Shown here: positions 29,301 through 40,102 of the stretch, one piece after another | Numbering within the stretch: the first letter of the stretch is position 1 | How the letters are laid out: every line of letters starts with the position of its first letter | NCBI RefSeq assembly: GCF_016919405.1 | Contig: NZ_CP070353.1 | Location: 1,426,001 to 1,490,000, forward strand | Direction of reading: 5' to 3' | DNA length: 64,000 bases | Source: Ensifer sp. PDNC004 | GTDB taxonomy: Bacteria > Pseudomonadota > Alphaproteobacteria > Rhizobiales > Rhizobiaceae | The notes under the pieces: generated by a model | Database searches by the model: none | What the model was told of the DNA's origin: nothing | What the model saw: only the letters and a program-made list of their open reading frames with translations | Position numbers and translations under genes: made by a program

Positions 29301-30589
29301 CCAGACCACTCGTTCTGAAGAACCTTCGCATCGTCGATCCCTCGCGCAATCTCGATGAAGTCGGCACCATCGTCGTCGGCGACGACGGGCATATCCTTGC
29401 CGCCGGTGCCGATGCCCAGAACCAGGGCGCGCCGGATGGCGCCTTCGTCAAGGACTGCGCCGGGCTCACCGCTGTCCCGGGCCTCGTCGATGCCCGCGTC
29501 TTCGTCGGCGAACCGGGCAGCGAGCACCGCGAGACCTTCGAGTCCGCGTCGCGGGCGGCCGCTGCCGGCGGGGTCACCACCTTCATCGCCATGCCGGAGA
29601 CCGATCCCGTCATCGACGACATCGCACTCGTCGAATATGTGAAGAAGACGGCGCGCGACAAGGCGCTCGTCAACGTGCACCCGGCCGCAGCGCTGACCAA
29701 GGGCCTCGCCGGCGAAGAAATGACCGAGTTCGGTCTGCTTCGCGAAGCGGGTGCCGTCTGCTTCACCAATGGCCGCCGCTCGATCCACGACACGCTGGTC
29801 CTGCGCCGCGCCATGACCTATGCGCGCGAATTCGGCGCCGTCATCGCCCTTGAAACGCGCGACAAATATCTCGGTGCCAACGGCGTCATGCACGAAGGCC
29901 TGCTTGCCAGCTGGCTCGGCCTTTCCGGCATCCCGCGCGAAGCGGAGATCATTCCGCTCGAGCGCGACCTGCGCATCGCCGGGCTGACGCGTGCCGCCTA
30001 TCACGCCGCCCAGATCTCGGTTCCCGAATCGGCAGCCGCAATCCGCACCGCACGCGAGCGTGGCGCCAATGTCACCTGCGGCGTATCAATCAACAATCTG
30101 GCGCTGAACGAGAACGACATCGGCGAGTACCGGACCTTCTTCAAGCTTTCGCCGCCGTTGCGCAGCGAAGACGATCGGGTCGGCATGGCCGAGGCGCTCG
30201 CCGACGGCACGATCGATATCATCGTTTCCTCGCACGACCCGCAGGACGTCGATACCAAGCGGTTGCCCTTTGCCGATGCCGCCGATGGCGCGATCGGCCT
30301 GGAAACGCTGGCCGCGGCCGCGCTTCGCCTGCATCATAGCGGCCAGGTGCCGCTGATGCGCCTGATCGACGCGATGTCGACGCGTCCGGCGGCGATCTTC
30401 GGTCTCGATGCCGGTACGCTGAAACCCGGCGCCAAGGCGGACATCACCGTCCTCGATCTCGACGAGCCCTGGGTGCTTTACGAAGAGGCGATCGTTTCTC
30501 GCTCCAAGAACACGCCGTTTGAAAATGCGCGCTTTACCGGGCGGGTCGTGCAAACCTATGTTGCCGGCAAGCTGGTGCATTCGGCCTAA
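29297..30589 (+). CDS. pyrC: Dihydroorotase-like protein lacking the catalytic metal ligands (PyrC')
   Basis: A 430-residue amidohydrolase-fold protein with the overall pattern of type I dihydroorotase ([51 protein letters not shown]). Every catalytic position seen is changed. The HxH pair after PGLVD is RVF (Arg67, Phe69), the FSDDG motif is CFTNG, the later His-Glu pair reads ALETRDKYL, the His of the substrate loop is in INNLALNE, and the catalytic TDHAP is SSHDP. It should therefore be inactive and serve as the structural partner of PyrB. A separate active dihydroorotase must exist elsewhere in the genome. Confidence 0.88.
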
Positions 30590-30619
30590 GCCGAAAGCGA
30601 TCGCGCGGGAGGGGAACCG

Positions 30620-31231
30620 GTGGAACTATTGTCCTGGCAGCTTGGGCTGCCCTCTACGCTTCTAAGCCTTGCCTTCGGCTATCTGCTCGGCGCGATCCCG
30701 TTCGGGTTGATCCTGACGCGCATGGCCGGGCTCGGCGACGTGCGCAAGATCGGCTCCGGCAATATCGGCGCGACCAATGTGCTGCGAACCGGCAACAAGA
30801 AGCTTGCTGCCGCGACGCTGTTGCTCGACGCCCTGAAAGGCTCGGCCGCAGCCTTCATCGCATCCTACTGGGGCATCGAGGCCGGAATTGCCGCCGGCTT
30901 TGCCGCCTTCATCGGCCATCTCTACCCGGTCTGGCTTGGCTTCAAGGGCGGCAAGGGCGTCGCGACCTATATCGGCGTGCTGCTCGGCCTTGCTCCTCTG
31001 ATGGTGCTCGCCTTTGCGGTCATCTGGCTCGGCATGGCGAAAATCAGCCGCTACTCCTCATTGTCCGCCCTGGTTGCAACGGCTATCATCCCGGTTCTAC
31101 TTTACGCGGTAGGCAACGAGAAGGTCGCCCTCCTCTTTGCCGCCATGACGGTCATCACCTGGGTAAAGCACCGCGCCAACATACAGCGGCTGCTTGCCGG
31201 CACGGAAAGCAAGATCGGAGACAAGGGATAA
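30620..31231 (+). CDS. plsY: Acyl-phosphate glycerol-3-phosphate acyltransferase
   Basis: Integral inner-membrane enzyme that moves the acyl chain from acyl-phosphate (made by PlsX) to glycerol 3-phosphate, the first step of phospholipid synthesis. The 203-residue protein has five membrane helices and the three family motifs: [36 protein letters not shown] and the third near [14 protein letters not shown]. The start is a GTG at 30620 with GGGAGGGG just upstream. Its stop and the dprA start share one base. Confidence 0.93.
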   Translation: MELLSWQLGLPSTLLSLAFGYLLGAIPFGLILTRMAGLGDVRKIGSGNIGATNVLRTGNKKLAAATLLLDALKGSAAAFIASYWGIEAGIAAGFAAFIGHLYPVWLGFKGGKGVATYIGVLLGLAPLMVLAFAVIWLGMAKISRYSSLSALVATAIIPVLLYAVGNEKVALLFAAMTVITWVKHRANIQRLLAGTESKIGDKG

Positions 31232-32379
31232 TGTCTGAGGCCAGCGCAGGACGAACCGGAGTGGCGCTGACCGAACGACAGAAAATATCCTGGCTCCGGC
31301 TGATCCGTAGCGACAATGTCGGCCCCATCGCCTTCCGCGACCTGATCAACCATTTCGGCACCGCCGAAAACGCACTCGATGCCCTGCCGGAACTGTCGCG
31401 GCGCGGCGGCACCAAACATAGCTATCGCGTGGCATCCATCGCCGAAGCCGAACGGGAACTGGAGGCGGCACGACGCCACGGCGCCATCTTCGTCGGCATC
31501 GGCGAAGCGGCCTATCCCTCGGCGCTGCGGCAGATCGACGGCGCTCCTCCTCTCCTTGCGATGAAAGGCGATCTCAGCGCGGCTGCCCGCCCGTCGCTTG
31601 GCATCGTCGGTTCACGCAACGCTTCGGTCAGCGGCGCGAAGTTCGCGGCGATGATCGCGCGCGACGCCGGTCGCGCCGGTTATGTCGTGACCTCGGGCCT
31701 TGCGCGCGGCATCGACACGGCCGCCCATCGCGCCAGCCTCGATACCGGTACCATCGCAGCCCTTGCCGGCGGGCTCGACCGTCCCTATCCGCCCGAGAAC
31801 GTCGGCCTGCTCGAAGAAATCACGGCTGGTCGGGGCCTCGCGATCAGCGAAATGCCTTTCGGCTGGGAGCCACGGGCGCGCGACTTTCCGCGCCGCAACC
31901 GGCTGATCGCCGGGATCAGCCTCGGCGTTGCGATCGTCGAGGCCGCGCACCGCTCCGGCTCGCTCATCACCGCGCGCTACGCCGCCGATTTCGGCCGGCT
32001 CGTTTTTGCGGTTCCCGGCTCGCCGCTCGATCCGCGCTGCCATGGCACCAACGATCTCCTGAAACAGGGCGCGATCGTCACGACCGGCCCGGATGACGTG
32101 ATCGAGGCGCTGGCGCCACTCAGCCAGCTGGAGCTGCCGCTGCCGGGCGTGCGGGAACCGGATGGTCAGGCGCGGGCTGGTGTTCCGGCGAGCGCGAGCG
32201 ACGGCGACCGCGCCGCGGTCAGCACCGCGCTCGGCCCGACGCCGGTCGAGATCGACGATATCGTCCGCCACACCGGGCTTTCGCCGGCGCAGGTCTATCT
32301 GCTGTTGCTGGAGCTTGATCTTGCCGGCCGCCTCCATCGCCATCCCGGCGGTTTGGTGTCCGTGGCAGCAACGGAATGA
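31231..32379 (+). CDS. dprA: DNA-processing protein DprA
   Basis: Binds incoming single-stranded DNA and loads RecA during transformation; widely kept even in species not known to be competent. The 382-residue protein has a short N-terminal helical domain, a Rossmann-like domain with [41 protein letters not shown] and the basic pocket, and a C-terminal winged-helix (about 325-380). The start overlaps the plsY stop by one base (TAATG). Confidence 0.93.
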   Translation: MSEASAGRTGVALTERQKISWLRLIRSDNVGPIAFRDLINHFGTAENALDALPELSRRGGTKHSYRVASIAEAERELEAARRHGAIFVGIGEAAYPSALRQIDGAPPLLAMKGDLSAAARPSLGIVGSRNASVSGAKFAAMIARDAGRAGYVVTSGLARGIDTAAHRASLDTGTIAALAGGLDRPYPPENVGLLEEITAGRGLAISEMPFGWEPRARDFPRRNRLIAGISLGVAIVEAAHRSGSLITARYAADFGRLVFAVPGSPLDPRCHGTNDLLKQGAIVTTGPDDVIEALAPLSQLELPLPGVREPDGQARAGVPASASDGDRAAVSTALGPTPVEIDDIVRHTGLSPAQVYLLLLELDLAGRLHRHPGGLVSVAATE

Positions 32380-32586
32380 GGACTGGCCTGACGGCGCACC
32401 AACCTTTTCTGAGGGCGGAAACGACCCAATCCTGCATGAGTTGCATAGTCTGCTCTCATCGTTATTTTGGGCGAACCCCCTTGACCCCGTTCGAATCCCT
32501 GTCCATTTCGGGGCGTCGATATCAGGCGAAGTACGGCGCAAACGGCGCTGACGCCGAACCAGGACCGGTTGTCTCAGAAAATGACG

Positions 32587-35253
32587 ATGAATGTTGTAGT
32601 GGTGGAATCGCCTTCCAAGGCAAAGACGATCAACAAGTACCTGGGCCCCGGCTACAAGGTACTGGCTTCGTTTGGTCACGTGCGCGACCTGCCGGCGAAG
32701 GACGGTTCGGTCCGTCCCGACGAAGACTTCGAGATGTCCTGGGAAGTCGACAGTGCCTCGGCGAAACGCATGAAGGACATCGCCGACGCGGTCAAATCCG
32801 CTGACGGCCTCATTCTCGCAACCGACCCGGATCGCGAAGGTGAAGCGATTTCCTGGCACGTACTTGACCTTCTGAAGAAGAAGAAGGTGCTCGGCGACAA
32901 GCCGGTCAAGCGCGTAGCCTTCAACGCCATCACGAAAAAGGCCGTTCTCGAAGCGATCGCTCATCCGCGCGACATCGACACCTCGCTGGTCGACGCTTAC
33001 CTGGCGCGCCGCGCACTCGACTATCTCGTCGGTTTCAACCTCTCGCCGGTGCTCTGGCGCAAGCTGCCGGGTGCCCGCTCGGCTGGCCGCGTGCAGTCGG
33101 TGACGCTGCGCCTCGTCTGCGATCGTGAAAACGAGATCGAGCGCTTCATCTCCGAGGAGTACTGGAATATCTCGGCGCTCTTGAAGACGCCGCGCGGGGA
33201 CGAGTTCGAGGCGCGTCTCGTTTCGGCCGATGGCAAGCGTCTTGCGCCGAAGGCTGTCGGCAACGGCGAAGAAGCAAATCGTCTCAAGACCCTGCTCGAT
33301 GGCGCCGCCTATGTGGTCGATAGCATCGAAGCAAAGCCGGTCAAGCGCAACCCGTCGCCGCCTTTCACCACCTCAACACTGCAGCAGGCCGCCTCCTCCA
33401 AGCTCGGCTTCTCCGCTTCGCGCACCATGCAGGTCGCGCAGAAGCTCTATGAAGGCGTCGACATCGGCGGCGAGACGGTCGGTTTGATCACCTATATGCG
33501 TACCGACGGCGTGCAGATGGCGCCGGAAGCGATCGAAGCCTCGCGCCTTGCGATCGCCAGCCAGTTCGGCGACCGCTATCTACCGGAAAAGCCGCGCTTC
33601 TATTCGACCAAGGCGAAGAACGCCCAGGAAGCGCACGAAGCCATCCGCCCGACCGATTTCAACCGCACGCCGGATGAGGTCCGCCGCTTCCTCGATGGCG
33701 ACATGCTCAGGCTCTACGACCTCGTCTGGAAGCGCGGCATCGCCAGCCAGATGGCATCCGCCGAGATCGAGCGCACAACGGCTGAAATCACCGCCGACAA
33801 CGGCGGCCAGAAGGCCGGCCTGCGCGCTACGGGTTCCGTCATCCGCTTCGACGGCTTCATCGCCGCCTATACGGATGCCAAGGAAGACGGCGAGCAGACG
33901 GACGACAGCGAAGACGACGGCCGCCTGCCGGAGATCAATGCTCGCGAGAACCTCGCCAAGCAGAAGATCAACGCCTCGCAGCACTTCACCGAGCCGCCGC
34001 CGCGCTATTCCGAAGCAAGCCTGATCAAGAAGATGGAAGAGCTCGGCATCGGCCGGCCGTCCACCTATGCCGCGACGGTCACCACCCTGCTCGACCGCGA
34101 CTACATCACCAACGACAAGCGCAAGCTCATCCCCCAGGCTAAGGGGCGGCTGGTGACGGCGTTCCTCGAAAGCTTCTTCACCCGTTACGTCGGCTACGAC
34201 TTCACGGCATCGCTCGAAGAAAAGCTCGACCAGGTCTCGGCCGGCGAGGTCAACTGGAAGGACGTTCTGCGCGACTTCTGGAAGGACTTCTTCGCCCAGA
34301 TCGAGGAAACCAAGGAACTGCGCGTCACCAACGTGCTCGACGCGCTGAACGAAGAGCTCGCGCCTCTGGTTTTCCCGAAGCGCGAAGACGGTGGCGACCC
34401 GCGCATCTGCCAGGTCTGCGGCACCGGCAAGCTGTCTCTGAAGCTCGGCAAGTACGGCGCCTTCGTTGGCTGCTCGAACTATCCGGAGTGCAACTTCACC
34501 CGCCAACTCTCCTCCGAGAGCAACGGCGAGGAGGCCGCCGTTTCGAACGAACCGCAGGCGCTCGGCAAGGATCCGCATACCGGCGAGGAAATCACGCTCC
34601 GGAGCGGCCGCTTCGGCCCCTACGTCCAGCGTGGCGACGGCAAGGAAGCCAAGCGCTCAAGCCTGCCGAAAGGTTGGACGCCGTCGACGATCGACCACGA
34701 GAAGGCGGTCGCCCTGCTGTCGCTGCCGCGCGATATCGGTGCCCATCCGGAAAGCGGCAAGATGATCTCGACCGGGCTTGGCCGCTACGGGCCGTTCGTG
34801 CTGCACGACGGCACCTATGCCAATCTCGAATCGATCGAAGACGTCTTCTCGATCGGCCTCAACCGCGCGGTCTCGGTTCTCGCCGACAAGCAGTCGAAGG
34901 CCGGTGCCGGCCGTGGCCGCACCGCCGCCGCATCGCTCAAGGAACTCGGCGACCATCCCGATGGTGGCCCGATCACCGTGCGCGACGGCCGCTACGGCCC
35001 CTATGTCAACTGGGGCAAGGTCAACGCCACCCTGCCGAAGGGCAAGGATCCGCAGTCGGTGACGGTCGAGGAGGCACTTGTGCTGATCTCGGAGCGTGCC
35101 GCCAAGGGCGGAACGACCAAGGGCAAGGCAACCAAGGCCAAGACGACCAAGGCAGCGGCGAAGTCCGAGGACGGCGCCAAGGCGACCAAGGCTAAGGCCA
35201 AGGCGCCCGCCAAGAGCAAAACAAAGACGGCCGCCAAGGCCAAGAAGGACTGA
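32587..35253 (+). CDS. topA: DNA topoisomerase I
   Basis: Relaxes negative supercoils. The chosen start is the ATG at 32587 (MNVVVVESPSKAK, the family start); an ATG at 32581 and a TTG at 32569 are also in frame. The TOPRIM domain has the ATDPDREGE metal motif, and the active-site tyrosine is Tyr303 in ITYMRTDG. The C-terminal part has one four-cysteine zinc finger (CQVCGTG...CSNYPEC) and further ribbon-like repeats without cysteines, then a long Lys/Ala-rich tail for DNA binding. 888 residues. A CTTGAC element at 32480-32485 may be part of its promoter. rnr starts 2 bases after the stop. Confidence 0.95.
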   Translation: MNVVVVESPSKAKTINKYLGPGYKVLASFGHVRDLPAKDGSVRPDEDFEMSWEVDSASAKRMKDIADAVKSADGLILATDPDREGEAISWHVLDLLKKKKVLGDKPVKRVAFNAITKKAVLEAIAHPRDIDTSLVDAYLARRALDYLVGFNLSPVLWRKLPGARSAGRVQSVTLRLVCDRENEIERFISEEYWNISALLKTPRGDEFEARLVSADGKRLAPKAVGNGEEANRLKTLLDGAAYVVDSIEAKPVKRNPSPPFTTSTLQQAASSKLGFSASRTMQVAQKLYEGVDIGGETVGLITYMRTDGVQMAPEAIEASRLAIASQFGDRYLPEKPRFYSTKAKNAQEAHEAIRPTDFNRTPDEVRRFLDGDMLRLYDLVWKRGIASQMASAEIERTTAEITADNGGQKAGLRATGSVIRFDGFIAAYTDAKEDGEQTDDSEDDGRLPEINARENLAKQKINASQHFTEPPPRYSEASLIKKMEELGIGRPSTYAATVTTLLDRDYITNDKRKLIPQAKGRLVTAFLESFFTRYVGYDFTASLEEKLDQVSAGEVNWKDVLRDFWKDFFAQIEETKELRVTNVLDALNEELAPLVFPKREDGGDPRICQVCGTGKLSLKLGKYGAFVGCSNYPECNFTRQLSSESNGEEAAVSNEPQALGKDPHTGEEITLRSGRFGPYVQRGDGKEAKRSSLPKGWTPSTIDHEKAVALLSLPRDIGAHPESGKMISTGLGRYGPFVLHDGTYANLESIEDVFSIGLNRAVSVLADKQSKAGAGRGRTAAASLKELGDHPDGGPITVRDGRYGPYVNWGKVNATLPKGKDPQSVTVEEALVLISERAAKGGTTKGKATKAKTTKAAAKSEDGAKATKAKAKAPAKSKTKTAAKAKKD

Positions 35254-35255
35254 TC

Positions 35256-37628
35256 TTGACCAGAATACCGCGCGACCCGACCGAACAGTCCGGCAAGAGA
35301 AGCCAGGGCAAGAAGCCAGCTCGCGCGGCAAAGGGCGGATCGGCCCAGCCAAGCGAACCGATCATCCACGGCGCGGTCCCGCCGCGTGACGTGCTGATGC
35401 GCTTCATCGCCGAAAACCCGGACCGCGCCTCCAAGCGCGAGATCGCCAAGGCCTTCGGGCTGAAGGGCGAGACCCGCGTCGAACTGAAAGCCCTGCTGAA
35501 GTCGCTGGAAGTCGACGGCATGGTCGAAAAAAAGCGCAAGTCGCTGGTGCGTCCGGGCGCCCTGCCCCCGGTGACCGTGCTCGACATCACCATCCGCGAT
35601 GTCGACGGCGAGTTAATCGGCCGCCCGGCCGAATGGCTCGACGACGACGGCGTCGCGCCGGCGGTGCTGATCAAGCAGTCGGCCGTCGCCAAGGGTAAGG
35701 GCAAGGCTCCTGTCGGCGGTCTCGGCGACCGGGTGCTCGCCAAGATCTTCCCGGCCAAGGAGCGTGGCGGTCCTGCCTATACGGCGCGCATCATCAAGGT
35801 TCTGGACAAGCGCAAGGATGCCGTGCTCGGTGTCTTCCGTTCGACGCCCGGCGGCGGCGGACGGCTGATGCCGATCGAAAAGCGCGGCGAGGAAATCCTG
35901 GTTGATCCGGAGTTCACCGGCAATGCTCAGGACGGTGACCTGGTCGAGGTGCAGCTGTCGCGGCTCGGCCGCTACGGCCTGCCGCGCGCGCAGGTGCAGA
36001 CCGTCATCGGTTCGGTCGCCTCGGAAAAGGCGATCTCGATGATCGCCATCCACGCCCATGGCATCCCCCACGTCTTCCCGGAGCGGGTGATCGAGGAGGC
36101 CAACGCCGCCGGTCCGGCCACCATGGCGCACCGCGAGGACTGGCGCTCGCTGCCGCTGATCACCATCGATCCGGCCGACGCCAAGGACCATGACGACGCC
36201 GTTTATGCGGAGCCGGATCCGTCCGAAGACAATCCCGGCGGCGTCATCGTCACGGTGGCAATTGCCGACGTCTCGTACTACGTGCGCCCGAAGTCCGCTC
36301 TGGACCTGGAAGCGCTGAAGCGCGGCAACTCGGTCTACTTCCCCGATCGGGTCGTGCCGATGCTGCCGGAACGCATCTCCAACGATCTCTGCTCGCTCAA
36401 GGAAGGCGTCGACCGCCCGGCGCTTGCCGTGCGCATGCGCTTCTCCAAGGAGGGCCGCAAGGCCGGCCATACCTTCCATCGCATCATGATGAAGAGTGCG
36501 GCAAAACTCTCCTACCAGCAGGCGCAGGCAGCGATCGACGGCAATCCGGACGACAAGACCGGGCCGATCCTCGAGACGATCCTGAAGCCGCTCTGGGAAG
36601 GCTATCGCATCCTCACGCGCGGCCGCGACCGGCGCCAGCCGCTCGAGCTCAACATGCCCGAGCGCAAAATCATCCTGAAACCCGACGGCACGGTCGACCG
36701 TGTCTTCGTTCCCGAACGCCTCGACGCGCACAGGCTGATCGAGGAAATGATGATCCAGGCGAACGTCGCCGCCGCCGAGACGCTGGAGCAGAAGCGCCAG
36801 GCGCTCATCTACCGCGTGCACGACCAACCGTCGCTTGCCAAGCAGGAAAGCCTGCGCGAATTCCTCGCGACGCTCGACATCTCGCTCGTCAAGGGCGGAA
36901 ACATGCGCTCGAACCACTTCAACGGCATTCTCGCCAAGGCCGAAGGCAAGCCCTTCGAAACCATGGTCAACGAGATGGTGCTGCGCTCGCAGAGCCAGGC
37001 GATCTACAGCCCGGAGAACATCGGGCACTTCGGCCTCAACCTTTTGAAGTACGCGCACTTCACCTCGCCGATCCGCCGTTATGCCGACCTCATCGTGCAC
37101 CGGGCGCTGGTTGCCTCGCTCGGTCTGGGCGAAGGCGGGCTGACGTCGCAGGAAGAGGCGGTGCTCGACGATATCGCCGCCGAGATCTCGACCTTCGAGC
37201 GCCGTGCCATGGCGGCCGAACGCGACACGGTCGACCGGCTGATCGCGCACCATCTCAACGGTCGCGTCGGCGAAGAATTCGATGGCCGCGTCTCCGGTGT
37301 GACCAAGGCGGGACTCTTTGTCACCCTGCCCGCCTATGGCGCCGACGGCTTCGTTCCGATATCAACACTCGGACGCGACTACTTCATCTATGACGAGGCG
37401 CATCAGGCGCTTTCCGGCGAGAAGACCGGGCTCGGCTATCGCCTTGGCGATCCCGTACGCGTCAAGCTCGTCGAGGCCGTGCCGCTTGCCGGTGCGCTTC
37501 GCTTCGAGATGCAGAGCGAAGGACGCAAGATGCCGACGGCAACGCGCTCCTTCCACAAGTCCGGTCGCAGGGATCGCACCGGCGCCCGGAAGAAGCCGGG
37601 AACACGGCCGCCGCGCGGCCGGCGATAG
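35256..37628 (+). CDS. rnr: Ribonuclease R
   Basis: A 3'-5' exoribonuclease of the RNase II/RNB family that degrades structured RNA and works in rRNA and mRNA quality control. The 790-residue protein starts at a TTG (35256) with AAGAAGGA five bases upstream. It has an N-terminal winged-helix region, cold-shock domains, the RNB catalytic core with ITIDPADAKDHDDAVY (clustered Asp residues) and SPIRRYADLIVHR, a C-terminal S1 domain, and a basic tail ending in Arg/Pro/Gly repeats. It is tightly coupled to topA. Confidence 0.94.
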   Translation: MTRIPRDPTEQSGKRSQGKKPARAAKGGSAQPSEPIIHGAVPPRDVLMRFIAENPDRASKREIAKAFGLKGETRVELKALLKSLEVDGMVEKKRKSLVRPGALPPVTVLDITIRDVDGELIGRPAEWLDDDGVAPAVLIKQSAVAKGKGKAPVGGLGDRVLAKIFPAKERGGPAYTARIIKVLDKRKDAVLGVFRSTPGGGGRLMPIEKRGEEILVDPEFTGNAQDGDLVEVQLSRLGRYGLPRAQVQTVIGSVASEKAISMIAIHAHGIPHVFPERVIEEANAAGPATMAHREDWRSLPLITIDPADAKDHDDAVYAEPDPSEDNPGGVIVTVAIADVSYYVRPKSALDLEALKRGNSVYFPDRVVPMLPERISNDLCSLKEGVDRPALAVRMRFSKEGRKAGHTFHRIMMKSAAKLSYQQAQAAIDGNPDDKTGPILETILKPLWEGYRILTRGRDRRQPLELNMPERKIILKPDGTVDRVFVPERLDAHRLIEEMMIQANVAAAETLEQKRQALIYRVHDQPSLAKQESLREFLATLDISLVKGGNMRSNHFNGILAKAEGKPFETMVNEMVLRSQSQAIYSPENIGHFGLNLLKYAHFTSPIRRYADLIVHRALVASLGLGEGGLTSQEEAVLDDIAAEISTFERRAMAAERDTVDRLIAHHLNGRVGEEFDGRVSGVTKAGLFVTLPAYGADGFVPISTLGRDYFIYDEAHQALSGEKTGLGYRLGDPVRVKLVEAVPLAGALRFEMQSEGRKMPTATRSFHKSGRRDRTGARKKPGTRPPRGRR

Positions 37629-37654
37629 GGTCCCGATAGGACAGAGGAATGCAC

Positions 37655-38110
37655 ATGAAAGCAGCATCAGGCGAAACACTTCATCTGGGCGGGTCCAAAA
37701 GCGACGAGCGCTCCGTTAGTCTTTCGATGAAGCGCGGCTTTCTCGGCCGCTGTCCGGCGTGTGGCAGCGGCAAGCTGTTTCGCAGCTATCTCAAGTCGGT
37801 TGAGACGTGCGCGGCCTGCGGCGAGCGCATGGACCACCACCGCGCCGACGACTTCCCGCCCTATATCGTCGTGACCATCGTCGGCCACCTCGTGCTTGCC
37901 GGCTACATGGCGACCGACCTCATTTTGCCGCTCAACAGCTGGCAGCATCTCGCCATATGGGCGCCGATCACCGTCATCAGTTCGCTGGCGCTGTTGCAGC
38001 CTGTAAAGGGCGCCGTCATCGGCCTGCAATGGGCGCTGAAGATGCATGGCTTCGGCGGACACGAGGATGCCCCTGAGGACGTACTGCCGCCGAGGGACGA
38101 ACGGGCATGA
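37655..38110 (+). CDS. DUF983 membrane protein with zinc ribbon
   Basis: A 151-residue protein. The N-terminal half has two cysteine pairs (CPACGSG and CAACGERM) that would form a zinc ribbon, and a DFPPYIV segment typical of DUF983; two membrane helices follow (about 74-92 and 103-122). Function unknown. The ATG at 37655 is preferred over the one at 37649 because GAGGA lies 6 bases before it. It overlaps the next gene by ATGA. Confidence 0.82.
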   Translation: MKAASGETLHLGGSKSDERSVSLSMKRGFLGRCPACGSGKLFRSYLKSVETCAACGERMDHHRADDFPPYIVVTIVGHLVLAGYMATDLILPLNSWQHLAIWAPITVISSLALLQPVKGAVIGLQWALKMHGFGGHEDAPEDVLPPRDERA

Positions 38111-38811
38111 CGCCGGCACGGGCGACGGGCAGTGAGCCCAAGCCTCCGCGTCCCGCGACCCTGCGGCCCCGGGATGCCGCTTCGATCATGCTGCTCGATC
38201 GCGTTGGCGGCCGCGTGCACGTGCTGATGGGGCGGCGCCATAGTGCCCACGCCTTCATGCCGGATCTCTACGTGTTCCCCGGCGGACGTCGCGATACTGG
38301 CGATCACCGAATTGGCTTCGGTTCCGATCTTCATCCCTCCGTCCTGCGAACGCTGAAGGTTGCCGGCGCGCGCGGGCTGTCGGATGCCCGGGCGCGCGCG
38401 CTCGCGCTTGCGGCCCTGCGTGAACTCTACGAGGAAGCCGGCATCGCCATAGGCGCGCCGCTTCCGTCCGCGGAAGCTCCCGTTCCCTTTCTTCCCGATC
38501 TTGCAAAGTTGCGCTATATGGCTCGGGCCATCACCCCTCCAGGCAACACGAGGCGGTTCGATACGCGCTTCTTCGCCGTGTTCGCCGACGAGGCCGAAAT
38601 CGATCCCACGCGGTTCCTGGACAGTCGGGAGCTTCAGGATTTGCAGTGGATCGATGTGAACGCTACGCCGTCGCTACGGATACCTGACATCACCGCGGTC
38701 ATCCTCGCGGACCTCCGGAACGGACTGGACGCCGATCCTTCGCTGCCCTGCGAACGACCGGTTCCGCTCTACACCTCGCGCCATGGGCGCTTCGTGCGCA
38801 CATTGCTCTAA
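38107..38811 (+). CDS. NUDIX family hydrolase
   Basis: A 234-residue protein with a NUDIX box: GGRRDTGD begins it, and after an insertion the AALRELYEEAGI helix carries the metal-binding REXXEE glutamates. The insertion between the two halves of the box and the length resemble the NUDT7/8/19-like CoA or nucleoside diphosphate hydrolases, but the substrate cannot be set. It overlaps the DUF983 stop by four bases. Confidence 0.85.
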   Translation: MTPARATGSEPKPPRPATLRPRDAASIMLLDRVGGRVHVLMGRRHSAHAFMPDLYVFPGGRRDTGDHRIGFGSDLHPSVLRTLKVAGARGLSDARARALALAALRELYEEAGIAIGAPLPSAEAPVPFLPDLAKLRYMARAITPPGNTRRFDTRFFAVFADEAEIDPTRFLDSRELQDLQWIDVNATPSLRIPDITAVILADLRNGLDADPSLPCERPVPLYTSRHGRFVRTLL

Positions 38812-38824
38812 GGATCCGCGTCAG

Positions 38825-40009
38825 ATGTCACAGCCATCGCCCGGTACGGCTGCACCGGTAGAGGAAATTCACTGGCGGTCGCTGATCGCGGCCGTCGCCG
38901 CCATCAGCGCGGTCGGCATCGCCATCGGCCTCGGCCTGCCGCTGCTTTCCATCATCATGGAGAAGCGCGGGATTTCCTCGACCCTCATCGGCCTGAACTC
39001 CGCCATGGCGGGCCTGGCATCGATGGTGGCTGCCCCGTTCACGACGAAGTTCGCGCACCGACATGGCGTAGCGCCAACGATGCTCTGGGCCGTACTGATC
39101 GCGGCCACCAGCGCGCTCGGCTTTTATTACATCACCAATTTCTGGCTCTGGTTCCCGCTCCGGATCGTCTTCCACGGAGCGATCACCGTCCTCTTCATTC
39201 TCTCCGAGTTCTGGATCAACGCGACGGCACCACCGCGCAAGCGCGGCTTCGTGCTCGGGATCTACGGCACATTCCTGTCGCTTGGGTTCCTGACCGGACC
39301 GCTTCTCTTTTCGATCCTCGGCAGCGAAGGCCTCCTGCCCTTCCTCGTCGGCGCCGGCGTCATCCTGTTGGCGTCCGTGCCGATCTTTCTTGCGCGCGAC
39401 GAAAGCCCTGTCATCGACGAGAAGCCGGAGCGGCATTTCCTGCGCTATGTCTTCCTCGTACCCACGGCAACGGCCGCCGTCTTCATCTTCGGCGCGGTCG
39501 AATCAGGCGGCCTTTCGCTGTTCCTCATCTTTGGAACACGGTCCGGTTTCAGCGAATCGCAGGCAGCGCTGCTGCTGACGGTCATGGGCGTCGGCAACTT
39601 CATCTTCCAGATACCGGTCGGCATGCTTTCCGACAGGGTGAAAGACCGCCGCACACTGCTCTCGGCGATGACGCTGATCGGCCTCATCGGCGCGCTGTTC
39701 CTGCCGCTCTTGGTGGAGAGCTGGTTCCTGATGGCAATCGTGCTGTTGTTCTGGGGCGGCTGCGTCTCCGGCCTCTACACGGTCGGCCTTAGCCACCTGG
39801 GCTCACGGCTTCAGGGCGCGGATCTCGCGGCCGCCAACGCGGCCTTCGTGTTTTCCTATGCCGTCGGTACCGTCGCTGGGCCGCAGGCGATCGGCGCGGC
39901 GATGGACGCCACCGGCAACAACGGCTTTGCCTGGGCGATCGCCGGCTTTTTCGGTCTCTATGTCGCGCTTTCGGTGGTCAGGATCGTTTTGAAACCAAAA
40001 CGGTCTTGA
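38825..40009 (+). CDS. Major facilitator superfamily transporter
   Basis: A 394-residue permease with about 12 membrane helices. The start at 38825 has AAGGAT upstream, though the frame is open a little further. The first half contains PLLSIIMEKRGISSTLIGLN and TKFAHRHG; the loop between helices 8 and 9 has GMLSDRVKDRRTLL, the usual MFS motif. No substrate can be inferred; the layout is like the YcaD/drug-type MFS proteins. The stop codon overlaps the -35 element of rpmG. Confidence 0.85.
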   Translation: MSQPSPGTAAPVEEIHWRSLIAAVAAISAVGIAIGLGLPLLSIIMEKRGISSTLIGLNSAMAGLASMVAAPFTTKFAHRHGVAPTMLWAVLIAATSALGFYYITNFWLWFPLRIVFHGAITVLFILSEFWINATAPPRKRGFVLGIYGTFLSLGFLTGPLLFSILGSEGLLPFLVGAGVILLASVPIFLARDESPVIDEKPERHFLRYVFLVPTATAAVFIFGAVESGGLSLFLIFGTRSGFSESQAALLLTVMGVGNFIFQIPVGMLSDRVKDRRTLLSAMTLIGLIGALFLPLLVESWFLMAIVLLFWGGCVSGLYTVGLSHLGSRLQGADLAAANAAFVFSYAVGTVAGPQAIGAAMDATGNNGFAWAIAGFFGLYVALSVVRIVLKPKRS

Positions 40010-40033
40010 CTTTTCGGCCGCGATTTGTAGTTT
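40005..40033 (+). promoter_or_regulatory. Candidate promoter of rpmG
   Basis: CTTGAC (40005-40010), a 17-base spacer, TAGTTT (40028-40033). This fits the rhizobial housekeeping pattern CTTGAC-N17-CTATAT. The -35 overlaps the stop codon of the MFS gene, so rpmG can be transcribed on its own with a leader of about 60 bases. Confidence 0.6.
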
Positions 40034-40102
40034 CGCGCCAACCTTGCCCGTGGCCCGCAACCGGTTGTCCACGGCTTTCATTGTTACAAAGGCAGGACGA
40101 CC

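Noticed and set aside
32489..32498. GTTCGAATCC, resembling the T-loop of a tRNA
   Set aside because: The flanking bases do not pair as a T-stem and no acceptor, D or anticodon arms fit around it, so there is no tRNA or obvious tRNA remnant.
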